From assembly GCA_964017045.1 (NCBI GenBank), contig OZ024809.1, positions 5,355,012 to 5,419,011 of the forward strand: a DNA stretch of 64,000 bases, read 5' to 3'. The translations under genes were made by a program, and so were the position numbers. Of this stretch, positions 11,501 to 22,777 are shown in pieces. The stretch's first letter is position 1. Each line of letters begins with the position of its first letter. The notes below the pieces were generated by a model that did no database searches, had not been told where the DNA came from, and saw only the letters and a list, made by a program, of their open reading frames with translations. This stretch comes from Omphiscola glabra (taxonomy: Eukaryota; Mollusca; Gastropoda; Lymnaeidae).

Positions 11501-14500
11501 CGAATACATTTTTGGAGGGGATGAGATTTGACTTGTAAATGACAACTCCTGGGCTTTTCAAGGATAACAACTTGCAAATATACTAACCTTCTTCTTCTTT
11601 AGTTTTTTAGCGTGAATGTCCATAAGAGACTCAGGGCGTTTAGATTTCTGAAAACAAACGACATCAAGCATTTAAACAAAGTACAACAGCTTTAAGACAG
11701 TTGCATAACACAAATGTTGGCAGAGTCAAGAGATTCAGATATGGGATAATTTTAGGGATGACATGTTGTACATTGAAAAAAAGGAATAAATACATTTTTA
11801 AAATCTAAATAAAGGTCACACCGGATTTTTTAGACTCCAATATGATTACAAATATATTTTGCATACATGTTGATCCGTTTATAAAATTAGCCTGTTCATT
11901 ATTTAAATATTGATTTATGACTTTATACAGAAAGAAGTAGATTGCTTACTTCCACATTTTCATTCCAAAAGTATGAATCAGAATTGGCAAAGAATAAATG
12001 GTCTGCTTTGAGAGATGTAACTGCAAGTCTCTGTTACATATTTAAAATTAATAAAATGTTGAACAATAAAAAATTTTCTAGCTAAGGCCGCAGTTTCCAA
12101 TTTTTTTTAGTTGAGGCACCCAAGACAATTTCTTTCCTCTGAACCTTATACAAACAACTTTTGTGGTACCTGGTGTAGTGAATTATGAATTAGATTGTTT
12201 ATTAAAAAAATTTTTAACCTGTTTTTAAATTTTACTCTATGACAAACTACAAAATATCTGGGGCAGCAACAAAAATTGGTCCTAAATTTCCTTTTCGAGT
12301 AAGCATAAGCTAAGAAACATTAGTTTTACACCAACTAGATGTCTCAGTCTGTGTTTAAGAAGATATGTCAGGAATGTCTCTTAGTTAATTAATGCTCACA
12401 TATAGTGGACAAAACCTTTGATGGTTGCATGTAAAACATGTATAAATTCTATAAAGAAATACAAATTCATTAAACCTTCCCTTTATGATTCTTGTTTGAT
12501 TCTTAAAGATTTTTGCACTGAAAATCTGTCAGGCCTATCTATGGTGAATCCTAGGGCTCTGCAAAATTCAGTTTTGGAACCCAAGGTCTGTATAAACAAG
12601 TTTAATTAGTTTTAATTTTTGAGTCCATTTCAGAAAAGAGGTGATTAACAACACTGTCTTTCAAATTATTTTAATACATAAAAAGCTGGGGCACATATTG
12701 CTTTTTTAGATTTTTTTATACATGTTATATAGGAAGAATAAACACTTAAAAACAATTACTCTATTTTAACTCTCAAAAGACGAGAGATTGAAAAATCGGT
12801 CATATCTGGCGGGTGAAAAAAACAACTCTTAAAATATATAAAAAAATAATATTAAAAGGCAAAAGTAAAGATTTACTATTTTGGCATGTTAAATTTCTAT
12901 TTGGCAATAAAGAAAAATCGTTTAGACTACTAGTTCTTGAAGAAATCTGGTAGCAAGTTGTCCATTCATGAATTTCCCTTTTCGCTGTGTTACACGATTT
13001 ACACATGTTTTGACACAAGACCGGCTCACTGTTACTACACACTAAAGCATTGCTATGGAGTCTGATTCTGATTATAAACTTGAAATGGACAATTATTCTT
13101 CCTTAGATGAATATTTTTGATGAAGATAGCACTTCAGATGTGACTGATGCAGAGAATACTGTAAATTACCATCATAATAATAGTAAACAAGGTTTGTTTA
13201 CGTTTTTCATTCATACTCAACTCACGCATACCGTGATACTTTCTTAGCACTATTATTAGCCCTAACAGTAGCTTTATTCAAGTTCCAGTAGAATAGTAGT
13301 AATTCTTAAATAGATATCATTATTTATTTGTTGTAATTGTAAATAATTTGTAGTAAATATTATTATGTTTCAGTTAGCAAAATGTAAACAATGCCGTATA
13401 ACTGAACTGTAACTGTAACAATCAGCTGTGTTCTCTTTCCAATGAAAAGTTGAAGTAAAAGTAATTTATGCATATTGTTTATATTTTGAAATCCTTTTGT
13501 TTATCTCGTCAATTTTTATTTTAGCTAAACCAATAAATATTTTGTTTTTATATTTTGACAGCATCTATGAAGGGCAGATGTCAATCATAATCAATGCAAT
13601 GGGTTATGATGACAATGACTGTGGGACTCTAAATGGATTGCTGCATTTAGACCAGAGGTACAAAGCATATTGCTTCCTGATTTTACAACAAGAGAGGATA
13701 TAAGGAGATTTAAAAAGCAAATAGACACTTCAAACTCTATTTTACTACAGATTTGGTTGGTTATTAGTAAGCAGTTGTGCGCATGACAATGGACCAAAGA
13801 AACTTTCTATTTTCAAAATTTGGTACCAGTATAACATCATTGAAGAGGAGTTTTATCTACTAAGTGGATTTATTATGAATGCAGGACTTATTCAAGCTAT
13901 TTATTTTACAAGAAATGTCCAGGAAATCCATTTATGATGGACAATGAGCCACACCATTATGACTAAGGACATATTCAAGGCTATATTGAGTTTCCTAAAG
14001 TTTCCGATACTGTAAACTGTAAATAAAGGAGACATGCTGTGCAAAATTGGGAGGCTTTTATGTATCTCAATACAAAATACAAAGAACTGTATCAGCATCA
14101 AGAAATTGTAGAAATTAATGAACAATTTATTGAACATAGGACATCTTTGATGATGAACCCGTTATTCTAAAGCTCAAAATCTTTACGCCGTGGGCCGCAG
14201 CCTGACAATAACAAAAAAATTAACTGTATGTTACCAAAACAAGGGTAAAATGGTCAGAGCATATGCCACAGGCTTTGTTTTTGATACATTTATATGTTTT
14301 ATTAAATAAAGAAATTGTTTTCAAGAATTTTATATGCATGGTCTTGGCAAAGGATTAAATCATTTGATCGGTATCTCGGGGATGCATAAAAAATGTTTAT
14401 TTTCTAAAATGTGCTTTTTTTTCTTAACTTTTATTCTAAAATAATACTTACTAATAATGTTCTAAGGGATAATTTGATGCAGTATATGATTTTCTTTTTA

Positions 14501-17500
14501 AAAAAAATTATTATTATTTTTTAAATATAATTTTGACTTTTTTGCGCAAAATTTCCTTGAATGATATGTTGTCTACAAATAGTCATAACTTTTTTATTTT
14601 TGAGTCTATTCTTTTGAAATTTGAATATGTTTTGTAGTATTAAATACATTCTAATAAAATATCAATTTTATTGATATAATTTGAAACACTTTTTTTTTTC
14701 CTTCTTTGTAAAGTTGTGTTTTTATGTTTTTGTCAACTTAAAAATTTTTTTTTTGCCTAAAAATAATAATAAATCAAATTTAGCAAGAATATTTTGAACA
14801 AAAACCAGATATCAATTAAAGAGCATCCAATTACCTTTAAAATGATATATAATACTTGTAGGTAGCTACAAAATTACAGCCATGAGATACATTCAATAAT
14901 AAGATGTATTCAAGGTCTTTAAAAACCGGAAAAATCTACAGTCTTTTGAGAGTTAATAAATCAACACTGCCTCTCACAACTGATATTTTACATAATTGCA
15001 AGGAAATGCACAAATATGGGTTAAAACTAAGATTGACCATTAATCTTTAATAATATTAATTTGTTTTTATCGTAATATCCTTAGATGTCTTTTTTTCTTT
15101 CTTTAAAGTACTTAGCGTATTAAGTTTAAGTTATTTAAAAGAAATTCCTGTTCAGCTTCTAAAAAATGATATCAAGACACTATTTGGAAATGTGTAGGTA
15201 TGTTAAGTATGAAATAAAAATAATAAAAAAGCCAAGCACATACAAAATTACATATCTAACTGAATAACAATAATTACTGAAAACCAACTATTCTTTCAAT
15301 ATTCACAACATGAAACAAATGTGATGAAACAGAGAAAAATCTACTTTTAAATAAATGAAAAAAGAATTGTTCTTAAGGGCCATTAAATAAAATTTGTACC
15401 ACTGTTTCATTTTCTTTTAGATGGTGCCAAGAGCACATTTCCTATTAAAATCTAGATGTTTATTTACTTAAAATAAACTCTAAAATATTTTAAAATTATC
15501 ATTTTTTTAAAATGTATGGATATTGCTAAAACTTTTAGAAAATTAACACTTACATAGTCTGCCCCTATTAATTTAAATGAATTAGTTAATGGCTAATTCA
15601 GGGTTTTAAGAGATTTTAGTTATAAGATACCAGGTACAATCATTTACATTTGAAGTATTACATTGCACAGTGAGCATTTCATGCAAAATACTAATTAGCT
15701 TTACAGCAAATGATTTTATCTAGGAATATTATGTTTTATTTAATGTACTAATTCCAACATTCCACCAGCCATGCAACAAAGTAGAGATGCAGTAACTAAT
15801 TAAAAAGCAGACATAGAGCCAGAATTTAAATGGCAAACTTCAGCAAGGACACAAATAAAGCAAGAAGTTTTACTTACGTTGTATTCCTCCACTTGCTGCT
15901 GCATCTGTTCATCTCTTGCCAAAGCTGCCTTGTCCTCATCCCTCTTTCTTTTCTTCCCTTTAGAACTCTCCTTTGTTTTATATAGAAATAATATGATCAA
16001 TACTAAAAGAAAAGGTTAAATGGCTGTATATTATTCACAAATATGGAAAATTTCACCATTTTCTAGTTTTATCCTACTATTTGACAATTGAAAGATTTAA
16101 AGGATTTATTTGTACAATAGCTGCCTTTGAAGTTAGCCTGATTAATTTTGTTTTTTAATTTGGTTCTCCTATCTTATAAATATTAATCATTGTTTTGAAG
16201 TTCTGATCATCTGACAAGGCTAATTATCTAAAAAATAGTAAACTAAATCATTTTGTTGGATGCATAGATATTTCCAGCAGTTCTGGACTATCAATGCCCC
16301 TGTTTAGGTCATACAATTGCAAGTCAACATAAATATCAACCTGTTAATGCAACAAAGAATGTAAAAACTCTTCATCCCATTTCAAAAAGTGATATCCACA
16401 CAATCTTTCTCTCATCACCAGGAAAATGCTCTAATTTGAATGTGTCCTAATGAAATGAGATCCCCCAAATTAAAATTTTCCATACCTTCTCCTTTTTAAC
16501 TGAGGGATTATCAGTCCAGCTTGATCTGTCTTTGTTGTCCTCTTGTTGACCGCTACCTTTTGAAAAAGTTCGACTTTGAAGGCCAAAGTTTTTTCCCATT
16601 TCTGGAGGCAGTTCAGTCATCCATTCTTCTCGTTTACTTGGACCTTCCTCAGCTTCAACCTAAGAATATATAAAAATCCGTAAAAGCATCAAATAGAGAA
16701 AAACAAACTCTTAGAAGCAATAAATTAAACAGTGTGTTAATAACAGCCACATTTTCACAGCCCCCCCCCCCCACCCCTAATTTTCTGTCCCATTTCTTAG
16801 ATTTAAATTTAATTTCTATATTGTCAATTAATAAATCTATAAAATAATATGATCTACTTTTAGACTTAAGTAACAGCTAAAGTAACCACTGAAGTAATAT
16901 GTGTCTATAATAATTTAACACTTTATTCACCTTAACAGTTAGTTTATCCTTCATGCGCTTTGAGCGGCGTTCAAATTCTTCTGCAGCTTGAACAACATCT
17001 TCTCCATCTTGGTTCATTTCTGATGGCAATGGACCTATAGCTTCACCTTCCTGTACATTAAATATATATATACATTTATATAACTAAAATTTAATGAAGA
17101 GATTCTACAAAATAACACTAGTTTTAGTAAGGATTTGCTCTCTTAAGAGTATTTAGCTCCTAAGTAAGAAATTATTTTAATGTAAATTTGGTATATTTTT
17201 TTACAAGGATAACAAAACTGGTGGAGCTGGCACTGATGTTTTCTAAAAATCCATTATTATGGTAAACATAAAGTTCAAAATATAAAACCTGATTGTCACC
17301 ATCATCTTCATCATCATCATCTTCATCGTTATCTTCTTGTATTGAATATTCAGGTGACATTTCAGACTCCATCTTTACAGTAAGTTGGCCTTCATCACTC
17401 AGATCATCACTGTCTGAAGATTTCTGCATACCAGGTGGAAGGCTGGGACCAAGGACCCTGCCTCTTTTCTTGGTTGAGCTTTCTGCTGTACTTTTTCTAG

Positions 17501-20500
17501 TTTTACTTGTCACAACCATACCTTTAAAAGAAACATTTGGGAGAATTTTAGTCAATAAATAATATTAGGCCACATAAGTTTACATGTTATGTTTACAAAC
17601 TACTTCCTGTCAAGTAATTTATCTTTTCCCTCCTTTCTTTTTGTTAATTTTCTTATGTTTTATATTGTTGCTTTTTAGAAGGAAAACATACAGCCACAAC
17701 GTTCACCCCATTTTCTTGATCTGCTGCAATATATCTTGTTTTGAAAATCTTTTTCATGTTCCTTTAACAGTCTGAAATAACCCAGAAGTCCTAGTTCAAA
17801 TCAACACCTCGTAAGGATAATGAGTGTTCTTCATGGAAAATTAATTTCATAGGCATAGGACCGAATTTTAATGTTGTTTTACATAAGGATATGCAAACAC
17901 AACACCTATTCTCTGCAAATAAACAGAAATTGGTGGAGTGTAAAATAATTTTTAAAAATATATGAGAATATAGGTGAAGATGCCTTTAGCTTCTAGACAA
18001 AATGTGTAGTCAAGAGTTTAATCGTTAAGAAAAGGCCATGACAAATTTGACAAAATAAACTAAGCCAAAACGAAATAAAAACTGTGATATGTTTGTTCCT
18101 TACCAATATTAAAATTACCAAAGTACCTAATATGTGAGCATTAGTAGGCCTACCGAGGGTAAATATTTAGTTTGCTGTAAAAGTTTTGACAAGAGTTGTC
18201 TCATCATAAGCACAATGACTACACTTTGGGGGAGCCCAAAAATCATAAGTTAAATAGTTGAACCTGAATGGTGTGTACAATAACTTTACCATTCTTCAGA
18301 GCACTATTCACAAAATAACCTAAATCTGAAGAACAATAAAGTTCCCATTAGATAACTTCAAATGAAATTTACATCATTTTCAAAAAATTTAATTTACAAG
18401 GGTCAAAACAAATTTTAAAAAAATAAATTCATCCTTGCTGAAATGCCAATTATCAACTGTGTGTGTGTAAATAAAAATCTTGCTCATTGCAAAATATGCT
18501 GTCTTTTGATTGGTTAGGAATCAACAAAGTTCATAAATCCATTCTGCTATGTAACAAATATTATTACCTATTTGAAATACCAATATGCCACTCATTTCAG
18601 TTATTTCACCATTTCATGGCACAGTTCAACATACTTTTCAGGGCAAGAGAGACCCACTCAGTTTTAAAAGAGACAAAATTATTTTTAAAAGTGTAGTGGG
18701 GTTGACACAAAAAATGTCCCGGTAAAGAGCTCAAAGTACTAAAAACCGAACACTTTAAAATATGGAACTATAGCAGAAAGAAAACCTAGAGAACCTCTAT
18801 GACCTATATACCTTGGAAATGGAAGATATGGACAGTTGCATCACAAAATAAATTATAGCCCCTACTTAGTATTAGACTCAATCAATAAACTGGCATATTT
18901 AATTCAGTGACTACTTATTTAATTCTTAACTACTTGACATAACATTGAATTTCTTCTATCTGTAACCACATCTTTAATCTTGTCCAAATTCATTCCTCAT
19001 CATATGAACTGAAGGTAACCAAAGTTGGATATTTATATGGTTATGCCATATTTTAGTAAGCTTACAGAATGTCAGTAAATTATTAGGCCAAAAATTGGTC
19101 TAGGGCCAAAATTTTAAATAATGACAATGAAATAACTTTAACAGGCTAGTAGGTATAATATGTTTTTTGTTTAAACATGACAGATTTAAAAAAAAAAAAT
19201 TAGGGCTTACCCTGTCTTAGACAGGTTGGCCTTAACCTTTTACCAGGCTTATTAGCGTACAATTGACAATGGCTAAAATGCAGTTAGCGGCAGGGCCGGC
19301 GATGTCTTTCACAGAATATAGGTCAACTAGTAGCCACAGTTCCGTTTTTTTCTCTAAAAGATTTTGAATTTTATCTCTGTATTTGGTGCGTTTTCCCCCT
19401 CATTTTTTAATTTTTGTCTTGGGTGGTGTGTGTGTGTTGTTGTTTGTGTGTTATTTCCCATTAAATTGCAACATTATAGAATTGAATAGCATATAGGTTA
19501 TTTGTTTTCAACCAATAAAAAAAAAGCACTTTTAACCATGCACATGCCTTTTTTCTAGTGCTCATCTTGGTGTATGAACAAGGATGAGTTTCTCTTTTTA
19601 TTTCTTTTGAACCTTATAAGTTGAATTTTAATAAAAAAAACGAATAGAAAGTTTCATTTCAATTTATTTAATATTAATTGTATCAATCATCAGATTATGT
19701 TTTTGACACAAATAATGCTCAGTGAAGAACAGGAAATTTATACTTCTAATCATTCAGGTCCAACTGTTAGTCTAGTCACCATAAGTCCAGTGTTAGGATT
19801 CCCCAAAGGAACTTCATTGCACTTAGGGTGAGAAAATTCTTGGCAAACCCATGCCGCTAACTGCACATTTACTGCCTACTGTTAACTTAACCTTTTCGCT
19901 ACCGATGACGTCAACGCAATGTAACGATCACCCACTTTCAATTACCAAGGATGTCACATTGTCGTCATAACAAGGAAGCAAAGAACTTTTCTGAAATACC
20001 AAGGACGTCATATTTCAATGCTATATATTTCTTTATTTGTTAATCTATAGAGAAGTTAAAAAGCAAATCGGATAGAGAATGAAAAATACCAGAAATTTTT
20101 TCTGTTAAGTTTTTCATTGATGAGTCAGCAAAAATTGATGCCATAACCAGCAGTAATGAAAGGGTTAAAAGATATGCCAAGGGGGCTCTCCATAAAAAAA
20201 ATGTCATGCTCCATGAAGGGGGTCTAAGAAAGTGTGACAATTTGTGGGCCTGTGGGGGTAATGATTTTGTGTGACATCACACATTTTTTATTATACATAT
20301 TAAATTTAAAACCTGAAATTGACAATGTTGTTTAATAAGCTTAATAAATAAGTATGTTTTAAATTAAATTTTAATTAGTTTTTAATTTTTAAAACACATT
20401 TTTAGTTCTAAAAGTGTGAAATATTGGCGGGGTGGGGGTGTTGCCTTAGATTTGTGCCAGATTGCAACGGGAGAGAGACGGAGTAAAAATTGTCCAAAAA

Positions 20501-22321
20501 TAGCATGACAAACTTTATGGACAATGATAACACTTTGAATGATTTGTACTATTTATCCTACTCACTCTGACAACATCTATCTTAGGTTTTAGTTTAGGCT
20601 TAGGCCTAACTCCTATTGCCAAGTTACTTGTTAAGTATTTTTTTATGTTCAGCCTTTTGCCTTATAAAAAAACTTGGCCATGAATAAAAGAAAATCATTC
20701 AAAATGCTATTAGGCTAGTCTTATTAGTTATTAATTCAGAGTCTTTCAATATAATATGAAGTAGGCCTAGCCTTAATCCTCTTGGGACGAAAGGGCCAAT
20801 CTGACAATCTATCTGCCCAATGTGGACTAGCAAGAAAGACAAAAGTCCCAACCATCTGCCCGATAAATCGAGCCTCGTGTTTGGCTGGCTTGGCGTTGTA
20901 CCAGCAAAACAAATTTATTCTTACGCATTCCTGCACATCCCGGCATTGTAATGGCGGTGCTCGTTGATGGTGAACTAAATTTATTTGTGTGCAGGAATTT
21001 TTTGTGTGTGTAGAGGAGTAGAACAATGAGCCAGAGGTGTCTGAATGGCCTCCATGGGCCTTGTTTCCCAATAACGTTAGTGTTAGGACTTATTCAGTCT
21101 TCATCCATAAAAAAATTCACACAATGGACTACGATGAGTCGATTGTTTTGTCATGTGATAAGAGTAAGTACGAGTAAGACTTCCGGGAGGCTGTCTGCAA
21201 CACACTAGTCGCTCACAAATTTTTTTTCAAACAACTTTCTTCCTTTAATCATAACTGAATTATAATTATTGTCACATTTATGAATTTCATTTAAAAAACA
21301 AGTGTATTCAAGAATATTTTGAAAAGTAAAATTTTTTAATTAACATTGGGGAAGTGATGGAGACAAACATTTTGCTTTAAAATTAATGATAATGGCTGAT
21401 CAGCTGCTATCTGTTGTCATGTGTAGCAGACAGGCTACCGAAGGCTTACTCATATCACGTGACAAAACAAGGATGTGACTAATTGAAGCCCATTGATACA
21501 AGTAAGTCTTGTTTATTCTAGGTTTAACAAAAAAATTACACGCATAAATTATGCAAATCAGGGAAGCTCATTTGCATAAATGTTAATATTTTAGTTTGAT
21601 TCATAAAGATTGTATTAGTTCATTCAATTTCCTACAAGAATATATAGCCTATAGTTTTACTACATATATTAAGGAAATATAAATAATTTATTTTTTATAC
21701 ATTTTTTTTGCAATGTGAATGCCGAGCTTGTAAAAAGTGCTCCACCTTTTTGGCGCATGCACCCCGAAATCATTATTTTAAGAGGGTTAATGTGTCAAAT
21801 AGTTTTAAACCCCCACCCCACCATCATTTAAAAACTTTTTTGTTTAATAGATTTGAGGAAACCAGAGTGCAGTGAGCATGCTATAGTAGCATGGATACCA
21901 GCGATATAGAAGTATCCAATTAATCAATCAAAACCCCCTTTACTCTACACTTCTATTACTAGGTTACAATTCAAGTCTACAGTACACTGGGACTGTATTG
22001 TACACTTCAACTTCAGTACTTCCTTCACTCACACAGCTTTCTTTTACGTCTACTTTCTAGTAAGATAATATTGAAATAGCCTTATTGAATTTGCTGTCAA
22101 CTGAAGCCATAATACGCAACTCTGTTTGCATGGTGTGAATGAATTAGACATACATTTATTAAAAGGCAGATAACTTGAGTTAGTTCAGACTCGGCGCCAT
22201 GACCGTAGATAGGACTAAATAGGAGCACACCGACGCTTTACTTGACCCATAACACTTGAGTTTCACTTGAGGGGCAATTACCTGGGGGCAACGACGGTCC
22301 ATACTGATCTCCTCTTTCCAT
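6207..22321 (-). CDS. GPALPP1: GPALPP1-like gene with an in-frame BEN-domain terminal exon (7 coding exons, 1020 aa model)
   Basis: Coding exons on the minus strand are 22321-22282, 17521-17289, 17050-16931, 16659-16486, 15970-15878, 11647-11588 and 8549-6207. Every intron is GT-AG and every junction keeps phase, giving 3063 nt including the stop. Residues 8-14 and 38-44 are both GPSLPPG, a third variant IGPLPSEM follows, and exons 3-6 match the DUF3752-type C-terminal region of GPALPP1 (EWMTELPPEM, FGLQSRTF, QVEEYNKSKRPESLMDIHAKK). GPALPP1 is a little-studied nuclear protein. The usual family C-terminus after the KKLK block is not seen; exon 6 instead joins a 780-residue Gln-rich BEN-domain exon. 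This could be a true fusion, or two overlapping genes with an unseen alternative first or last exon. The GPALPP1 identity is strong, the fusion moderate. Confidence 0.8.
8550..11587 (-). other. Intron between the GPALPP1 exon 6 and the BEN exon
   Basis: Donor AAG|GTTAGT at 11587, acceptor at 8551-8550. It contains the 23-bp minisatellite. A good unused donor (TTTCCAAG|GTGAGC, 8758-8757) exists, but the frame upstream of it is stopped; it could end a non-coding first exon of an independent BEN transcript. I searched for the canonical GPALPP1 C-terminal exon (Phe-Asp-Arg-Asp / Asn-Arg-Phe-Asp type) and did not find it. Confidence 0.55.
9148..10482. repeat. 23-bp minisatellite, about 58 tandem copies
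   Basis: The unit begins GTCCTTACGGGTACATAACC and ends AAT. Copies are head-to-tail with no spacers. Variants include CATAGCC, TTATGGG, and a linked pair in which ACGGTTAC is followed by CCTCACGGG. The linked pair forms a 46-bp block seen six times (near 9750, 9956, 10025, 10187, 10303, 10371), showing that blocks spread by unequal exchange or conversion. Each unit carries CCAAT (ATTGG on the gene's sense strand). Confidence 0.95.
11588..11647 (-). CDS. GPALPP1: GPALPP1 exon 6
   Basis: Twenty codons between TTTTCAG and GTTAGT, phase 0 at both ends, encoding KSKRPESLMDIHAKKLKKKK. This is the highly conserved SKRxESLMDIHxKKLK block of the family. Confidence 0.85.
12770..14952 (+). mobile_element. 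piggyBac-like element remnant, TTAA-flanked
   Basis: The terminal inverted repeats start CTCTCAAAAGAC at both ends and are flanked by TTAA (12766-12769 and 14953-14956), the hallmark target site of piggyBac. Inside, the plus strand has an acidic start (ESDSDYKLEMDNYSSLDEYF) at about 13047 and a run with YKELYQHQEIVEINEQFIEH near 14075-14140, resembling the transposase core. Frames are broken by several stops. It lies in GPALPP1 intron 5. Family assignment rests on the TTAA sites and weak protein similarity. Confidence 0.7.
15878..15970 (-). CDS. GPALPP1: GPALPP1 exon 5
   Basis: Thirty-one codons between AACAAAG and GTAAGT, phase 0 at both ends. It has a Lys/Arg-rich block (ESSKGKKRKRDEDK, a likely nuclear-localisation patch) followed by ARDEQMQQQVEEYN. 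Confidence 0.85.
16486..16659 (-). CDS. GPALPP1: GPALPP1 exon 4
   Basis: Fifty-eight codons between TTCTTAG and GTATGG, phase 0. It contains EEWMTELPPEMGKNFGLQSR and SSWTDNPS, the family's conserved WMTELPPE and W-T-D-P motifs. Confidence 0.85.
16931..17050 (-). CDS. GPALPP1: GPALPP1 exon 3
   Basis: Forty codons between TGTACAG and GTGAAT, phase 0. It encodes EGEAIGPLPSEM (a variant GPALPP motif) and EEFERRSKRMKDKLTVK. Confidence 0.85.
17289..17521 (-). CDS. GPALPP1: GPALPP1 exon 2
   Basis: The acceptor TTTAAAG at 17522 is followed by two bases that complete the Gly codon split from exon 1, then 77 codons. It carries GRVLGPSLPPGMQ and a long acidic tract (NDEDDDDEDDGD), as in vertebrate GPALPP1. 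Donor CAATCAG|GTTTTA. Confidence 0.85.
19279..19865. repeat. Possible MITE with a 14-bp inverted pair
   Basis: TGCAGTTAGCGGCA at 19279-19292 is matched exactly in inverse at 19852-19865, with weaker pairing just outside. A TTAA lies close to each side (19229 region and 19882-19890). Boundaries are not certain. Confidence 0.35.
19891..20164. mobile_element. Short TTAA-flanked MITE (piggyBac-type)
   Basis: 274 bp flanked by TTAA at 19887-19890 and 20165-20168. Ends are CCTTTTCGCTACCG and the inverse of CCCTTTCATTACTGC, an imperfect inverted repeat. No coding capacity. Its ends differ from those of the 12.8 kb element, so it belongs to another family. Confidence 0.5.
21864..21930 (+). repeat. 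SINE/LINE-like 3' tail (second family), copy 1
   Basis: GCAGTGAGCATGCTATAGTAGCATGG forms a CATGCT..AGCATG hairpin, then GCGATATAGAAGTATCCAAT and an ATCA-type tail. A second copy is at 51381-51446. Confidence 0.5.
22282..22321 (-). CDS. GPALPP1: GPALPP1 exon 1 (start codon)
   Basis: The ATG at 22321-22319 begins MERGDQYGPSLPP plus the first base of a Gly codon, with donor CCCCCAG|GTAATT. Joining to exon 2 restores GPSLPPGM. The N-terminal GPALPP motif so close to the start is typical of the family. Confidence 0.85.
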
Positions 22322-22660
22322 AACGTGCTGCTGTACAAAGTTTATTATTTAAATTCAATTTTTTAATGCAGAGAAATTTAATATTTTGAGTCATTTTTCA
22401 CAGAATATTAACAAAGGGTTAACGGCACCAAACCGCCATCTTTGATTTACCTTTACGTAGGCGTTCTGTTACAAGTAAGATGATTGGTTTAGACAGGGAG
22501 ATAAACCAATCAATGTAAGGCTACCATACACATAGCGGTAATTATCTAATGTCATGAATTCTGAACACTTCCGGAGTAGGCTCTTATTTTGCTGCTCAGT
22601 ATACGGCACGGAATAATTAGTAATAAGTCATATAAACCCACACAATATAAATTTTAAAAA
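22322..22660. promoter_or_regulatory. Divergent promoter between GPALPP1 and PIN4
   Basis: Only 339 bp separate the two start codons, transcribed away from each other. Motifs seen: CCGCCATCTT (YY1-like, 22433-22442); GATTGGTTTA (22482-22491) and TAAACCAATC (22502-22511), a perfect 10-bp inverted pair holding two opposed CCAAT boxes (NF-Y-like); and ACTTCCGG (ETS/GABP-like, 22567-22574). These classes are typical of bidirectional housekeeping promoters. Factor binding is inferred. Confidence 0.65.
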
Positions 22661-22777
22661 ATGCCAAAAGCAAAAGGTGGAGGAGCCAGCGGTGCCACGA
22701 AGGGTGGTAAAAGTAAAGGTGCTGAAGGTGGTGATGATAGCGCCGGGAAGACAGTAAAAGGAGGGACGGCTGTTAAG
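22661..22777 (+). CDS. PIN4: PIN4 exon 1
   Basis: Thirty-nine codons from the ATG to ..GGTAVK, phase 0. The end is set by alignment to the family (AVK then VRHILCEK), not by a canonical donor. Confidence 0.8.

Larger units (their letters stand above)
17522..22281. other. GPALPP1: GPALPP1 intron 1
   Basis: This 4.76 kb intron is AT-rich. It contains a TTAA-flanked MITE at 19891-20164, a 14-bp inverted pair at 19279/19852 and a SINE-like tail at 21864-21930. The open frame of 111 residues at 20736-21071 has no recognisable domain and is treated as chance. Confidence 0.7.

Noticed and set aside
20736..21071. 111-residue minus-strand open frame in GPALPP1 intron 1
   Set aside because: No domain, no splice context, composition not protein-like.
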